This document shows, in pieces, positions 7,901-17,026 of a stretch of 64,000 bases of DNA (the stretch's first letter is position 1; each line of letters begins with the position of its first letter). The stretch is from JBNKFV01 sp050289485 (GTDB taxonomy: Bacteria; Pseudomonadota; Gammaproteobacteria; Pseudomonadales; Cellvibrionaceae): contig JBNKFV010000032.1 of assembly GCA_050289485.1 (NCBI GenBank), positions 80,217 to 144,216 on the forward strand, in the 5' to 3' direction. The position numbers and the translations under genes were made by a program. The notes under the pieces are model-generated. The model saw only the letters and a list, made by a program, of their open reading frames with translations, was not told the origin of the DNA and searched no databases.

Positions 7901-9013
7901 ATGTTTTTTAAACGTTTTCGTAAAGATAAATCTGCCGAGCCCGCTACCGAACCTGCGGTTACAGCCGCTGAAGCGCCCGCTGAGCCGGCTGAAACAGAGG
8001 TGGCTGCCACGGTAGAAACAGTGAGCAGCGACGTTGAGCAGCAGCCACCGGTTGCCGAGCCGGAACAAGAGCCCGAGAAAAAAGTCGGTTTTTTTGCTCG
8101 CATCAAGCAGGGGTTAACCCGCACCAGCAGCCACTTTGCCAGCGGTTTGGGCAATTTGTTGCTGGGCAAAAAAACCATTGACGACGATCTGCTCGAAGAG
8201 CTGGAAACTCAGTTGCTCACGGCTGACGTAGGTATTGAGGCCACTACTGAGATTATCGACAAGCTAACCGACCGGGTGAGCCGCAAACAATTGGCCGATG
8301 GCGATGCACTTTACGCCGCCTTGAAAGAAGAGCTACTCGGTTTGCTCAGTGGTGTCGAGGCCCCGCTGCAAATCGATATTGCCAAGAAGCCCTATGTGAT
8401 TCTGGTCGTGGGTGTTAATGGGGTCGGTAAAACCACCACCATTGGCAAACTGGCCAAGCGACTGCAAAATCAGGGGCGTTCGGTGATGCTGGCGGCCGGT
8501 GATACCTTCCGTGCGGCGGCTGTTGAGCAGTTGCAAGTGTGGGGCGAGCGTAATCATGTACCGGTAGTTGCCCAGCATACCGGCGCTGACAGTGCCTCGG
8601 TGATTTACGATGCGATACAGTCAGCGCAGTCCCGTGGTGTTGATGTAGTCATTGCCGACACAGCAGGCCGCTTGCACAATAAGAGCAATTTAATGGAAGA
8701 ATTGTCGAAAGTGCGCCGTGTTATGGCCAAGCTCGACGATTCTGCACCTCACGAAGTGTTGCTGGTGCTCGATGCCGGTACCGGACAGAATGCCCTGAGC
8801 CAGGCTAGCCAGTTTCAGTCTGCTGTTGGGGTCACCGGCTTGGCACTGACCAAACTCGATGGCACCGCCAAAGGCGGCGTGATTTTCGCCCTGAGTCGCA
8901 AGCTGGGAATTCCGGTACGCTACATTGGGGTGGGCGAAAGCATCGACGACTTGCAGCCGTTTGCGGCCAAGTCATTTGTGGATGCGTTGTTTCAATCCTC
9001 ATTGAATGAGTAA
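7901..9013 (+). CDS. ftsY: Signal recognition particle receptor FtsY
   Basis: SRP receptor GTPase that docks ribosome-nascent chains at the inner membrane. An acidic, Ala/Glu-rich A domain (about residues 10-65) precedes the N domain and the G domain, with G1 GVNGVGKTTT, the DTAGRLHN motif and TKLDGTAKGG. 370 aa. I start at ATG 7901 (MFFKRFRKDK); the in-frame codon 14 residues earlier is less typical. First gene of the ftsY-ftsE-ftsX-rpoH order standard in gammaproteobacteria. Confidence 0.97.
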   Translation: MFFKRFRKDKSAEPATEPAVTAAEAPAEPAETEVAATVETVSSDVEQQPPVAEPEQEPEKKVGFFARIKQGLTRTSSHFASGLGNLLLGKKTIDDDLLEELETQLLTADVGIEATTEIIDKLTDRVSRKQLADGDALYAALKEELLGLLSGVEAPLQIDIAKKPYVILVVGVNGVGKTTTIGKLAKRLQNQGRSVMLAAGDTFRAAAVEQLQVWGERNHVPVVAQHTGADSASVIYDAIQSAQSRGVDVVIADTAGRLHNKSNLMEELSKVRRVMAKLDDSAPHEVLLVLDAGTGQNALSQASQFQSAVGVTGLALTKLDGTAKGGVIFALSRKLGIPVRYIGVGESIDDLQPFAAKSFVDALFQSSLNE

Positions 9014-9040
9014 TGTTTAACCACGCTAGCAGGTAACGCA

Positions 9041-9727
9041 GTGATACGCTTCGACAACGTCAGTAAACGCTATCCGGGAGGCCACGAGGCCCTGCAAAAC
9101 CTGAGTTTTGAGCTGCCCAACCGTTCCATGACCTTCCTTACCGGCCACTCCGGTGCCGGTAAGTCTACCTTGCTCAAACTGCTAATGTTGATGGAGCGCC
9201 CCTCGCAGGGGCAGCTATTTGTGAATGGCCAAAACCTTACCCGCATGGCGCGTCGGCAGATTCCCTATCACCGTCGCCAAATTGGCCTGGTGTTTCAGGA
9301 CCATCAGCTACTCTTTGACCGCTCTGTCTACGACAACGTGGCCTTGCCATTACAGATTTCCGGCTATCCTCAGGCTGAAATTGGTCGCCGAGTGCGAGCC
9401 GCACTGGATAAAGTAGGCTTGCTGGCGTTGGAGAAACAAAACCCCATTACGTTGTCTGGCGGGGAACAGCAGCGTGTAGGTATTGCCCGCGCCGTAGTGA
9501 ACAAACCTGTGCTACTGCTTGCGGATGAGCCTACCGGTAATCTTGACCCCGCCCTGTCGGCAGAAATCATGACCTTGTTTCGTCAATTTAACGAGGTTGG
9601 GGTCACCGTATTGATTGCAACTCACGATATCGATCTGGTTAAACGCATGCAGCAGCGTGTGCTCACACTGGCCAATGGCCGTGTTATTCATGATGGGGTG
9701 CTGGCGCATGCAGCCAACCCAGCGTAA
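9041..9727 (+). CDS. ftsE: Cell division ATP-binding protein FtsE
   Basis: ATPase of the FtsEX complex, which couples the division ring to activation of septal peptidoglycan hydrolases. Complete ABC ATPase of 228 aa: Walker A GHSGAGKST, Q-loop (VFQDHQLLF), signature LSGGEQQRVGIARA, Walker B (LLLADEPTGNLD) and the H-loop (IATHD). Starts with GTG at 9041, 27 bp after ftsY. Its end overlaps the start of ftsX by 20 bp, implying coupled translation. Confidence 0.97.
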   Translation: MIRFDNVSKRYPGGHEALQNLSFELPNRSMTFLTGHSGAGKSTLLKLLMLMERPSQGQLFVNGQNLTRMARRQIPYHRRQIGLVFQDHQLLFDRSVYDNVALPLQISGYPQAEIGRRVRAALDKVGLLALEKQNPITLSGGEQQRVGIARAVVNKPVLLLADEPTGNLDPALSAEIMTLFRQFNEVGVTVLIATHDIDLVKRMQQRVLTLANGRVIHDGVLAHAANPA

Positions 9728-10739
9728 AGGCCCCCGCACCAGTGGTGCGCGCCGTACTAAGCCTGTTACCTCCGCCCTGACACGGCAAAAAACCGGAGCC
9801 AGTCAGAAGCGAGTCGGTATAACATCGCGCTTGCAGGCGTGGCGGTTGCACCATTACGACAGCGCCCGTAACAGCTTGCAGCGCTTGCTGAGTACCCCCC
9901 TGCAAACCCTGCTCACTCTGCTGGTGGTCGCGATTGCGTTGGCCTTGCCGGCTTTCTTTTTTGTGGCGTTGGGTAACTTGGAAACGCTGGGTCAAAACTG
10001 GCAGGGGCGGCCACAGCTGTCGGTTTACCTCCATAAAGAGGCTCGTTCAGAGGCCATTACCGCGTTTGAGCGCAAAGTAGAAAGTCGCAAAGATGTTGCT
10101 GATGTCAGCTACATTTCAGCGGCGCAGGCGCTGGTAGAGTTCGAACGCATGTCGGGTTTGGGTGCGGCATTGCAAACACTGAGTGAAAACCCCCTGCCCC
10201 CGGCGTTGATTCTCAGCCCGTCAGACTTATCCCCCGAGGCACTTGATAGCTTACAACATGATCTCAGCAAAGACCCACTGGTGGAAACTGTGCAGTTGGA
10301 TATGGACTGGGTGTTACGCCTGAATCAACTATTAGAGCTGGCTGGCCGTTTGGTGATGTCGCTGGGGTTATTACTGGGCCTGGGCGTCTTACTGGTGATT
10401 GGCAATACCATTCGCTTGGCGATTGAAAACCGCAGGGCCGAAATTATTGTGGTGAAACTGGTGGGTGGTACCGACGGCTTTGTGCGCCGCCCCTTCCTTT
10501 ATACGGGTATTTGGTATGGCTTGGGTGGCGGTTTACTGGCTTTGATTCTATTGTTATTAACGGTAATTTGGTTGTCTGGCCCGGTTAACACGTTGTCCAG
10601 CTTATATGAAAGTGAGTACCAACTTAGCGGGCTGGGTTTCCTGTCGAGCATAGGCCTGTTGTTGATTGCAGGTAGCCTGGGTCTGGCAGGTGCATGGCTG
10701 GCCGTAAGGCGCCATCTTAGCGCGATTGAACCTACTTGA
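9708..10739 (+). CDS. ftsX: Cell division protein FtsX
   Basis: Inner-membrane partner of FtsE, 343 aa. A basic, disordered N-terminal tail (about 60 residues) comes before the first membrane segment (TLLTLLVVAIALALP), followed by a periplasmic domain and three C-terminal membrane segments. Start at ATG 9708 inside ftsE; the frame stays open further upstream, but that part is only the shadow of ftsE. The long basic N-terminus is common in Pseudomonas-type FtsX. Confidence 0.95.
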   Translation: MQPTQRKGPRTSGARRTKPVTSALTRQKTGASQKRVGITSRLQAWRLHHYDSARNSLQRLLSTPLQTLLTLLVVAIALALPAFFFVALGNLETLGQNWQGRPQLSVYLHKEARSEAITAFERKVESRKDVADVSYISAAQALVEFERMSGLGAALQTLSENPLPPALILSPSDLSPEALDSLQHDLSKDPLVETVQLDMDWVLRLNQLLELAGRLVMSLGLLLGLGVLLVIGNTIRLAIENRRAEIIVVKLVGGTDGFVRRPFLYTGIWYGLGGGLLALILLLLTVIWLSGPVNTLSSLYESEYQLSGLGFLSSIGLLLIAGSLGLAGAWLAVRRHLSAIEPT

Positions 10740-10877
10740 TCTGGCACAATTTATTGCCAGTTTCAGTTTAATATAAAGGAACTATCAGGGCGTTGGCAGT
10801 CTAACGATGAGGTGATACACTCACTGGCCGACCTGAGCTAGCGTTGGTTATGGCAACTCATTTTGAGGATTTAACAC

Positions 10878-11732
10878 ATGGGAAAAAGCTTACAGCCTGT
10901 TGAGGTTCTTGCGCCCGGTGCAAACCTGAACGCGTACATGCAGGTGGTTAATGGCTTTGCTGTGCTCAGTGCAGAAGAAGAAAAAGCACTGGCAGAGCGT
11001 CTTTACTATGATGGCGACCTGGATGCTGCGCGTCGTTTGGTCATGGCGCATTTACGTTTTGTGGTACACATTGCCAAATCCTACAACGGTTATGGTCTGA
11101 ACCAGGGCGACCTGATTCAGGAAGGCAACGTGGGCCTGATGAAAGCCGTTAAGCGTTTCAATCCCGAACGTGGCGTGCGTTTGGTGTCTTTCGCCGTGCA
11201 TTGGATCAAAGCTGAAATCCACGAATTTATCCTACGTAACTGGCGCATTGTGAAGGTGGCTACCACCAAGGCTCAGCGTAAATTGTTCTTTAACCTGCGC
11301 GGTGCCAAGAAGCGTCTGGCGTGGCTAACAAATGCAGAAGCCGAAGCGGTGGCCAAAGATCTGGATGTTGAAGTTAAGCACGTGCGAGAAATGGAAGGGC
11401 GTTTAAGCAGTACCGACATGGCGTTCGACGCAGGTAGCGATGACGACGACGAAAGCGCGTATCTGGCACCGGTAAACTATCTCGAAGACAGGCGTTCCAA
11501 CCCGGAAACCACGCTGGAAGATGCTGATTGGCAGGAATCGAGCGTAACCAGCCTGGAGCTGGCCCTCGAAGGGCTCGATGAGCGCAGCCGGGATATTCTG
11601 CAACAGCGTTGGCTGAACGAAGACAAGGCCACGTTGCATGACTTGGCAGCCCAGTATGGTGTTTCTGCTGAGCGCATTCGCCAGCTTGAGAAAAACGCGA
11701 TGAAAAAAGTTCGGGTGGCCATGGAAGCCTGA
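10878..11732 (+). CDS. rpoH: RNA polymerase sigma-32 (heat shock) factor
   Basis: Heat-shock sigma factor, 284 aa. Seen: sigma region 2 (RLVMAHLRFVVHIAKSYNGY, then QGDLIQEGNVGLMKAV), the RpoH box QRKLFFNLR that distinguishes it from RpoD/RpoS, and a region 4 helix-turn-helix (LHDLAAQYGVSAERIRQLE). Located after ftsX as in E. coli and Pseudomonas. The 138-bp leader may hold its promoters; a GAGG ribosome site lies before the ATG, and family knowledge suggests thermal control of translation, which I cannot verify here. Confidence 0.98.
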   Translation: MGKSLQPVEVLAPGANLNAYMQVVNGFAVLSAEEEKALAERLYYDGDLDAARRLVMAHLRFVVHIAKSYNGYGLNQGDLIQEGNVGLMKAVKRFNPERGVRLVSFAVHWIKAEIHEFILRNWRIVKVATTKAQRKLFFNLRGAKKRLAWLTNAEAEAVAKDLDVEVKHVREMEGRLSSTDMAFDAGSDDDDESAYLAPVNYLEDRRSNPETTLEDADWQESSVTSLELALEGLDERSRDILQQRWLNEDKATLHDLAAQYGVSAERIRQLEKNAMKKVRVAMEA

Positions 11733-11757
11733 GATCGTCGCATCACCATTATTGCAT

Positions 11758-11781
11758 AAAGCCGCGCTAAGCGCGGCTTTT
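11758..11781 (+). terminator. Rho-independent terminator after rpoH
   Basis: Perfect GCCGCGC / GCGCGGC stem with a TAA loop, preceded by AAA and followed by TTTT, 25 bases after the rpoH stop codon. Confidence 0.93.
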
Positions 11782-11832
11782 GTGTTTCTGGGCTCCTTAT
11801 GTGTTTCGGGGTTTCTTAAATAGGAGAGCGTG

Positions 11833-12201
11833 ATGATTAAACCGTTTTTGATGATTGCTGCGGTTAGTGGCTTTTTGGCGGTTGCCCTTGGAGCATTTGG
11901 GGCGCATGGCTTACAGGGTAAAATCACCGAGCGCTTGCTGGCGGCCTACAAAACCGGTGTCGAATACCAGTTTTACCATACCCTGGCGTTGCTGGCGGTG
12001 GTCTGGTTAATGCAGTGGCGTTACTCGGTGCTGTGGGCCTGGGGCGGGTATCTGTTTATTGCCGGGATTTTGCTGTTTAGCGGCAGCCTGTATCTAATGG
12101 CTTTTGGCGGCCCCAAGTGGTTGGGCCCAATTACGCCACTGGGTGGGGTGTGTTTTATGGCTGGCTGGCTCTGTTTGCTAGCGGGTGCGATCAAGAGTTA
12201 A
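11833..12201 (+). CDS. DUF423 family small membrane protein
   Basis: 122-aa integral membrane protein of the DUF423 (YgdD-like) family, with four predicted hydrophobic segments and the family's LGAFGAHGL and YHTLALL motifs. Role unknown. A GTG three bases upstream is possible, but ATG 11833 follows the AGGAGAG site at a good distance. Sits between the rpoH terminator and trmB, with which it may be co-transcribed (40 bp gap). Confidence 0.9.
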   Translation: MIKPFLMIAAVSGFLAVALGAFGAHGLQGKITERLLAAYKTGVEYQFYHTLALLAVVWLMQWRYSVLWAWGGYLFIAGILLFSGSLYLMAFGGPKWLGPITPLGGVCFMAGWLCLLAGAIKS

Positions 12202-12241
12202 TTATCGAGCGTAATGCTCCTTTAAAAAGTGGAAGACAACG

Positions 12242-12949
12242 TTGGAAGAAGTAGAGTTCAAACCCGAGTATAAGAAAAAGTCCATTCGCAGTTATGTGAT
12301 TCGGGCCGGGCGCATTACCGACGGTCAACGTCGAGCCTTTGAACGCTGGTGGCCAGTGTATGGGCTGAGTCTGTTTGCCGGCCCCCTCGATCAACAGGCC
12401 GTGTTTGGCCGGGTAGCACCTTTGGTGGTGGAAATGGGGTTTGGCATGGGTGACTCGCTGTTGGAAATGGCCCAGACTCACCCCGATCAGGATTTTATCG
12501 GTATAGAGGTGCACCCACCGGGTGTGGGACGATTGATTAACGAAGCGGGGCACGCGGACGTGAAGAACCTGCGCGTATACATGGCTGACGCCGTCGATGT
12601 ACTGGAAGACTGTATTGCCGATGGCAGCATCAGCCGCTTTCAATTGTACTTTCCCGACCCATGGCACAAGAAAAAGCATCACAAGCGACGCATTGTGCAG
12701 CCCGAGTTTGCGCAGCGCATACGAGGTAAACTGGTGGCAGGAGATGGCATTTTTCATATGGCCACTGACTGGGCTGGCTATGCTGAGCATATGCTCGAAG
12801 TGATGAGCACTGCCGAGGGGTACGAAAACCTCTCGGCAACCGGTGATTATTGCCCGCGCCCGGATTACCGCCCGATTACCAAATTTGAAAAACGCGGCGA
12901 GCGTTTGGGGCATGGGGTGTGGGATTTACTCTTCCGGCGTAAAGAGTAA
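12242..12949 (+). CDS. trmB: tRNA (guanine-N(7)-)-methyltransferase
   Basis: Forms m7G46 in tRNAs with SAM. Seen: the family N-terminus (SIRSYVIRAGRITDGQRRA), the SAM-binding VVEMGFGMGDSLLEMA and the catalytic FPDPWHKKKHHKRR motif. 235 aa. Starts with TTG at 12242, preceded by a weak GGAAG; no ATG gives the conserved N-terminus. Chromosomal gene, normal length. Confidence 0.95.
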   Translation: MEEVEFKPEYKKKSIRSYVIRAGRITDGQRRAFERWWPVYGLSLFAGPLDQQAVFGRVAPLVVEMGFGMGDSLLEMAQTHPDQDFIGIEVHPPGVGRLINEAGHADVKNLRVYMADAVDVLEDCIADGSISRFQLYFPDPWHKKKHHKRRIVQPEFAQRIRGKLVAGDGIFHMATDWAGYAEHMLEVMSTAEGYENLSATGDYCPRPDYRPITKFEKRGERLGHGVWDLLFRRKE

Positions 12950-13034
12950 TACCCTACACTTTGGACTGGCCAGCGCTGGTTACCCATTGCGGCGTATAAC
13001 AAGAAACCTTATCGAACAACACAGGAACAACAGT

Positions 13035-13232
13035 ATGCGTTTACTTTTGGCTATTCTGATCCCTTGGCTACAGTTTTTTACCATTGGTCGTCCGTTTGCG
13101 GGCATTATCTGCCTGATATTGCAGCTTACGTTGATTGGCTGGATTCCCGCGGCTATTTGGTCGGTTTACGCCTTAAGCCAGTACAGCACCGACCGTAAAA
13201 TTGCCGATGCGATGAATAAAAAAGCACCTTAA
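13035..13232 (+). CDS. YqaE/Pmp3 family membrane peptide
   Basis: 65-aa proteolipid-like protein with two membrane spans and the family pattern (LLAILIPWLQFF, then a glycine-rich turn and LTLIGWIPAAIWSVYAL). Members in plants and yeast affect membrane potential and salt tolerance; the bacterial role is unknown. ATG 13035 has an AGGAAC site. The reading frame is open further upstream without a conserved sequence. Its stop codon lies in the loop of the following terminator. Confidence 0.88.
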   Translation: MRLLLAILIPWLQFFTIGRPFAGIICLILQLTLIGWIPAAIWSVYALSQYSTDRKIADAMNKKAP

Positions 13233-13244
13233 CGGGTGCTTTTG
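13221..13244 (+). terminator. Terminator overlapping the end of the YqaE-like gene
   Basis: AAAGCACC pairs with GGTGCTTT around a TTAACG loop that contains the stop codon; T-rich sequence follows. The mRNA hairpin therefore includes the last codons. Confidence 0.85.
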
Positions 13245-13275
13245 CTTTAGGGATAACGAGCCCAGAGGAATATCA

Positions 13276-13935
13276 ATGAATCATTATCAACAACGTTGTG
13301 CTTTGTTGTTCGCTGCGCTGTTTAGCGTGGTATTTTTGGCTGGCTGCGAATCGGCGTACTACAACACGATGGAAAAGTTTGGTGTACACAAGCGGGATAT
13401 CCTTAAAGACCGTATTGCAGAGGCCAGAGACGGGCAGGACGATGCTAAAGAACAGTTCAGCTCTGCCCTGGAGCGTTTTCGTACTGAGCTGGCGTTTGAT
13501 GGTGGCGATCTTGCCAAGGTTTATGATCACCTCAATGCAGAGTACGAAAAAAGCTATGAGGCGGCCAATGAGGTACACGAGCGTATCGATGCGGTAGAAA
13601 ATGTTTCTGAGGCGTTGTTTGAAGAGTGGGAGGATGAACTCTCTCAATACACCAATGCCAGTTTGCGCCGCCAGAGCGAATCGCAGTTAAAGTCTACCAA
13701 GCGCCATTACACACAAATGTTGGCGGCCATGAAAAAAGCAGAGGCGCGTATGCAGCCTATACTTGATACTTTCAATGATCAGGTATTGTTTTTAAAGCAT
13801 AACTTGAATGCGCGCGCGATTGATTCCCTTAAAACCCAGTTCAGTGGTTTAGATAAAGACATCAAGCGCTTGATCAGCGATATGGATGCTTCTATTAAAG
13901 AAGCGGACCGTTTTATTAAAACGCTAGAAAACTGA
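13276..13935 (+). CDS. DUF2959 family lipoprotein
   Basis: 219-aa predicted lipoprotein with lipobox LAGC, followed by the family start ESAYYNTMEKFGVHKRDIL. The rest is almost wholly helical and coiled-coil-like, rich in Glu, Lys and Ala. DUF2959 proteins are common in gammaproteobacteria and have no settled function. A GAGGAAT site precedes ATG 13276. Probably its own transcript, because it lies between the terminator at 13221 and a convergent gene. Confidence 0.88.
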   Translation: MNHYQQRCALLFAALFSVVFLAGCESAYYNTMEKFGVHKRDILKDRIAEARDGQDDAKEQFSSALERFRTELAFDGGDLAKVYDHLNAEYEKSYEAANEVHERIDAVENVSEALFEEWEDELSQYTNASLRRQSESQLKSTKRHYTQMLAAMKKAEARMQPILDTFNDQVLFLKHNLNARAIDSLKTQFSGLDKDIKRLISDMDASIKEADRFIKTLEN

Positions 13936-13982
13936 TACCTGCCGCTGCACGATAGATATCGTTTTGGCTATTCTGCAGAGGC

Positions 13983-14022
13983 TTAGGGCCTGATTACCCT
14001 AATGAGTGTGAACAGGCCTTAG
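13983..14022. terminator. Possible convergent terminator hairpin
   Basis: The arms CTTAGGGCCTG and CAGGCCTTAG are imperfectly inverted around about 20 bases between two convergent genes, and the right arm reaches the stop codon of the stress-protein gene. There is no clear T-run, so this is weak. Confidence 0.35.
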
Positions 14023-14873
14023 TTAATCGTAAGAATATCGTTGTCTAACTGATCGAGTATTTTCTCTGCGGTATTGCCCAGTACCATGCCATGCAGCCCT
14101 TTGCGGGCAATGGTGCCGATAATCAGCAAATCAGCCTCAAGCAATTCAACCTGTTCTGTAATAGCGGTTAGTGTGTCGGCATTACTGAGATGAATATGCG
14201 ATGGCTCAACGCCATACCTCTCTCCCAGAATTTCGGCATGGCTGCGGGCTTCGTCGTCTTCCATTTCACGTAAAAAATTATCCAGCGAGTCAATGTCTTG
14301 CGTCGACATCACCAGGTGCAGATCGGCACCGGTATGTTTTGCCAATCGCTGTGCTTGGGCAATGATTTTACGATTCAAAATATCGTGGGCTTCGGTATCG
14401 GGGTCGAGTGCAATGGCAGCAAGTAAACAGTTGCTGTCCCAGGTGTGGGCACTTTTGGCCAGAAGCACCGGACAACTGGCTTTACGCAACAATAATACGT
14501 CGGAGGTTTGGCTAAATTTTCGCTGTAGCAGCTTATGGGGTTTAGTGGTTTTAATGATCAGGTCGGCGCCCAGTCGGCTGCTGGCCCGCAAAATGGCACT
14601 GTGCCAATCACTATTCCAGTAAGCTTCTGCGCTGACCGGTATGCCAAGATCGTGCAGTGGCTTGGCCAGGAGTGCCAGTCTCTCATTGGTCTCTTTCAGG
14701 CAGGCTTGTTTGGCTGCCCTTCGCGACGAAAATTCACCGGTGTCTTCTATATAGTCGCAGCAAAACAAGTGAATGCCGGCGCCGGTTTTTGCCGCCAGGT
14801 CAACGGCGCGGTCTAACGCCGGCTGTGCGGTTTCTGTTGGGTCTATCACCACAAAATACATGAATGTTGTCAC
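14019..14873 (-). CDS. Tandem-domain universal stress protein
   Basis: 284-aa cytoplasmic protein with two UspA domains in tandem (about residues 1-140 and 145-284), like UspE. The second domain carries a recognisable ATP-binding glycine pattern (IGTIARKGLHGMVLGNTAEK); the corresponding place in the first domain (KTTKPHKLLQRKFSQTSD) lacks the glycines, so probably only one domain binds nucleotide. Specific role unknown. Its leader contains GGAGGAGGG on the coding strand, a strong ribosome site. Confidence 0.9.
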   Translation of the reverse strand: MTTFMYFVVIDPTETAQPALDRAVDLAAKTGAGIHLFCCDYIEDTGEFSSRRAAKQACLKETNERLALLAKPLHDLGIPVSAEAYWNSDWHSAILRASSRLGADLIIKTTKPHKLLQRKFSQTSDVLLLRKASCPVLLAKSAHTWDSNCLLAAIALDPDTEAHDILNRKIIAQAQRLAKHTGADLHLVMSTQDIDSLDNFLREMEDDEARSHAEILGERYGVEPSHIHLSNADTLTAITEQVELLEADLLIIGTIARKGLHGMVLGNTAEKILDQLDNDILTIN

Positions 14874-15055
14874 AGGTGCCCTCCTCCTTGGTTTTCACTC
14901 GGGTGTGAAAAAACAGGTGTATGTGAGCTATTGCTAGCCTGGCGACAATGGCCGGGTTAATAAGCGGCGCACGGACGCGCCGCCATTGGCCTAAAGCCAA
15001 TGTAAGTTAAAGTATAGTGGCCCTGTGCAAAACTTCATCTGTTGTGGATTAAACT

Positions 15056-16945
15056 CTATTTAAATTCAGCCTGGGCAGTTTCAATGGCTTCTGTCAATTC
15101 CAGCCACTGTTCTTCGGCCTCCTGCTGACGACTTTGCCATTCAGACTGTTTGTCCAGCAGCGGTAATAGCTGGTCTTTTTTATCGTCGTTGTACAATGTT
15201 GTGTCACTAAGCTGTACTTCGAGTGCGGCCAAGTGCTTCTCCGCCTCTTCCATAGCTTTTTCAGCTTTCTTTAGTGCCTGCGTCAACGGTTTGATCTGCT
15301 CCCGCTGGGCAGCAGCTTGTCGACGTTGTTCTTTGCGGTCAATGGTGGGTTCACTGGCGGCTTTATCGGCGGCACTCTGGCTTTTTTGCTCTTGATACAG
15401 CCAGCGCTGATAATCTTCCAGAGTGCCGTCAAATGGCTCTACGCAACCGTTGTGTACCAGTAAAAAGTCATCAACGGTATTGCGCAGCAGGTGCCGATCG
15501 TGCGAAATCACAATCACTGCGCCGGCGAAGTCTTGCAGGGCCACGGTTAGCGCATGGCGCATCTCCAAATCCAGATGGTTGGTGGGTTCGTCGAGTAACA
15601 GCAGGTTGGGTTTTTGCCAGGCGATCAAGGCCAGCGCTAAGCGCGCTTTTTCACCGCCGGAAAAGTGGCTGATAACTTCAAACGCGCGATCACCGTGAAA
15701 GCCGAAGCCGCCGAGATAATTGCGGATTTCCTGCTCTCCGGCTTTGGGTGAAATACGTTGGATATGCAACGCCGCCGACGCTTCCAGGTCCAGTGCCTCC
15801 AGTTGATGCTGGCTAAAATAACCCAACTGTAAATGTTCACCTTGGGTTCTTTCTCCACTGACCGGTTGTAGCTGCGACGCGAGGGTTTTGATCAAGGTGG
15901 ATTTACCGGCACCGTTTGCACCCAATAATCCCAGCCGGGTATCGGGCATAATGTTGATATTCACGTTATGCAGGATGATGTTGTCACCATAGCCGAGGTT
16001 GGCTTGCTGCATATTGAGCAGGTTGGAAGACACCTTGTCGGCGCAGGGAATACGAAAATGAAACGGCGAATCGATATGGGCCGGCGCAATCTCTTCCATG
16101 CGTTGTAGTTCTTTCAGGCGGCTTTGTGCCTGTTTGGCTTTTGAGGCTTTGGCTCTGAAGCGGCGTACAAAACTGTCTATCTCGGCCATGCGCTGTTGTT
16201 GTTTCTCGTAGGCGGCCTGTTGCTGCATCAGGCGTTCGGCTTTCTGCCGCTCGTAGGCGGAGTAATTGCCGCGATAGGTGTCGAGTCCGGCATTGTGCAG
16301 GTTGAGGATTTGTTCAACCACATTGTCGAGAAAGTCGCGGTCGTGAGAAATAATCAACAAGGTGCCGGGGTAGCGCTTCAGCCACTGCTCCAGCCACAGT
16401 GTGGTATCCAGGTCCAGGTGGTTGGTGGGTTCGTCAAGCAGCAACAGGTCTGACGGGCACATCAATGCCTGTGCCAGATTGAGGCGAATACGCCAGCCAC
16501 CCGAAAACGCCCGCACGGGTTTTTGCTGTTCGGCAGCGCTGAACCCCAGCCCCTGCAGCAACTGTTGGGCACGGTTTGTTGCCTGGTAGCCGTCGATGCG
16601 CTCCATTTCTGCATAGAGAACCGCCTGCCGTTCACCACTGGGGTGTTGCGCCAGTTCGTCTTCAATGCGGCGCAGTTCTGTGTCGCCGTCCAATACATAG
16701 TCGAGTGCGGTGCGGTCACTGCCACTGACTTCCTGTGCCATGTGGGCAATGCGCCACTGGGTGGGTATCTGACACTCGCCATTGTCTGCCGATAATTCGC
16801 CGGTCAGCAATTTGAACAGGCTGGATTTGCCACTGCCATTGGCTCCAATCAGGCCTATTTTCTGGCCGGGGTGGATACGTGCACTGGCGTGTTCCAGTAA
16901 AACTTTGGTGCCTCTTTGCAGGCGAATATCCTGAAGGTTAATCAT
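15056..16945 (-). CDS. ABC-F family ATPase, YheS type
   Basis: Soluble protein with two ABC ATPase domains and no membrane part; ABC-F proteins act on the ribosome as translation factors. Seen: Walker A motifs GANGSGKSS and GANGAGKST, signatures FSGGWRIRLNLA and FSGGEKARLALA, Walker B segments with LLLDEPTNHLDL in both halves, and a C-terminal coiled-coil tail (about the last 100 residues). About 629 aa, near the length of E. coli YheS. An upstream TTG at 16981 is possible, but ATG 16945 gives the conserved start MINLQDIRLQRG. Downstream of the AlgP-like gene, separated by a terminator. Confidence 0.92.
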   Translation of the reverse strand: MINLQDIRLQRGTKVLLEHASARIHPGQKIGLIGANGSGKSSLFKLLTGELSADNGECQIPTQWRIAHMAQEVSGSDRTALDYVLDGDTELRRIEDELAQHPSGERQAVLYAEMERIDGYQATNRAQQLLQGLGFSAAEQQKPVRAFSGGWRIRLNLAQALMCPSDLLLLDEPTNHLDLDTTLWLEQWLKRYPGTLLIISHDRDFLDNVVEQILNLHNAGLDTYRGNYSAYERQKAERLMQQQAAYEKQQQRMAEIDSFVRRFRAKASKAKQAQSRLKELQRMEEIAPAHIDSPFHFRIPCADKVSSNLLNMQQANLGYGDNIILHNVNINIMPDTRLGLLGANGAGKSTLIKTLASQLQPVSGERTQGEHLQLGYFSQHQLEALDLEASAALHIQRISPKAGEQEIRNYLGGFGFHGDRAFEVISHFSGGEKARLALALIAWQKPNLLLLDEPTNHLDLEMRHALTVALQDFAGAVIVISHDRHLLRNTVDDFLLVHNGCVEPFDGTLEDYQRWLYQEQKSQSAADKAASEPTIDRKEQRRQAAAQREQIKPLTQALKKAEKAMEEAEKHLAALEVQLSDTTLYNDDKKDQLLPLLDKQSEWQSRQQEAEEQWLELTEAIETAQAEFK

Positions 16946-16982
16946 AAAAACATGACTGTTGCGAGAGGGTGAGTGTGGCAAT

Positions 16983-17007
16983 AAAAAAGCCCGGTAAGAA
17001 CCGGGCT
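16983..17007 (-). terminator. Minus-strand terminator after the AlgP-like gene
   Basis: Stem AGCCCGG / CCGGGCT with a 6-base loop. On the minus strand it is followed by a run of six T, 20 bases after the stop of the AlgP-like gene. Confidence 0.9.
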
Positions 17008-17026
17008 CATAAAACCTAAGTGCTAA

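Noticed and set aside
12191..12913. 240-codon open frame antisense to trmB
   Set aside because: trmB on the other strand has all its motifs; the antisense translation shows no family features.
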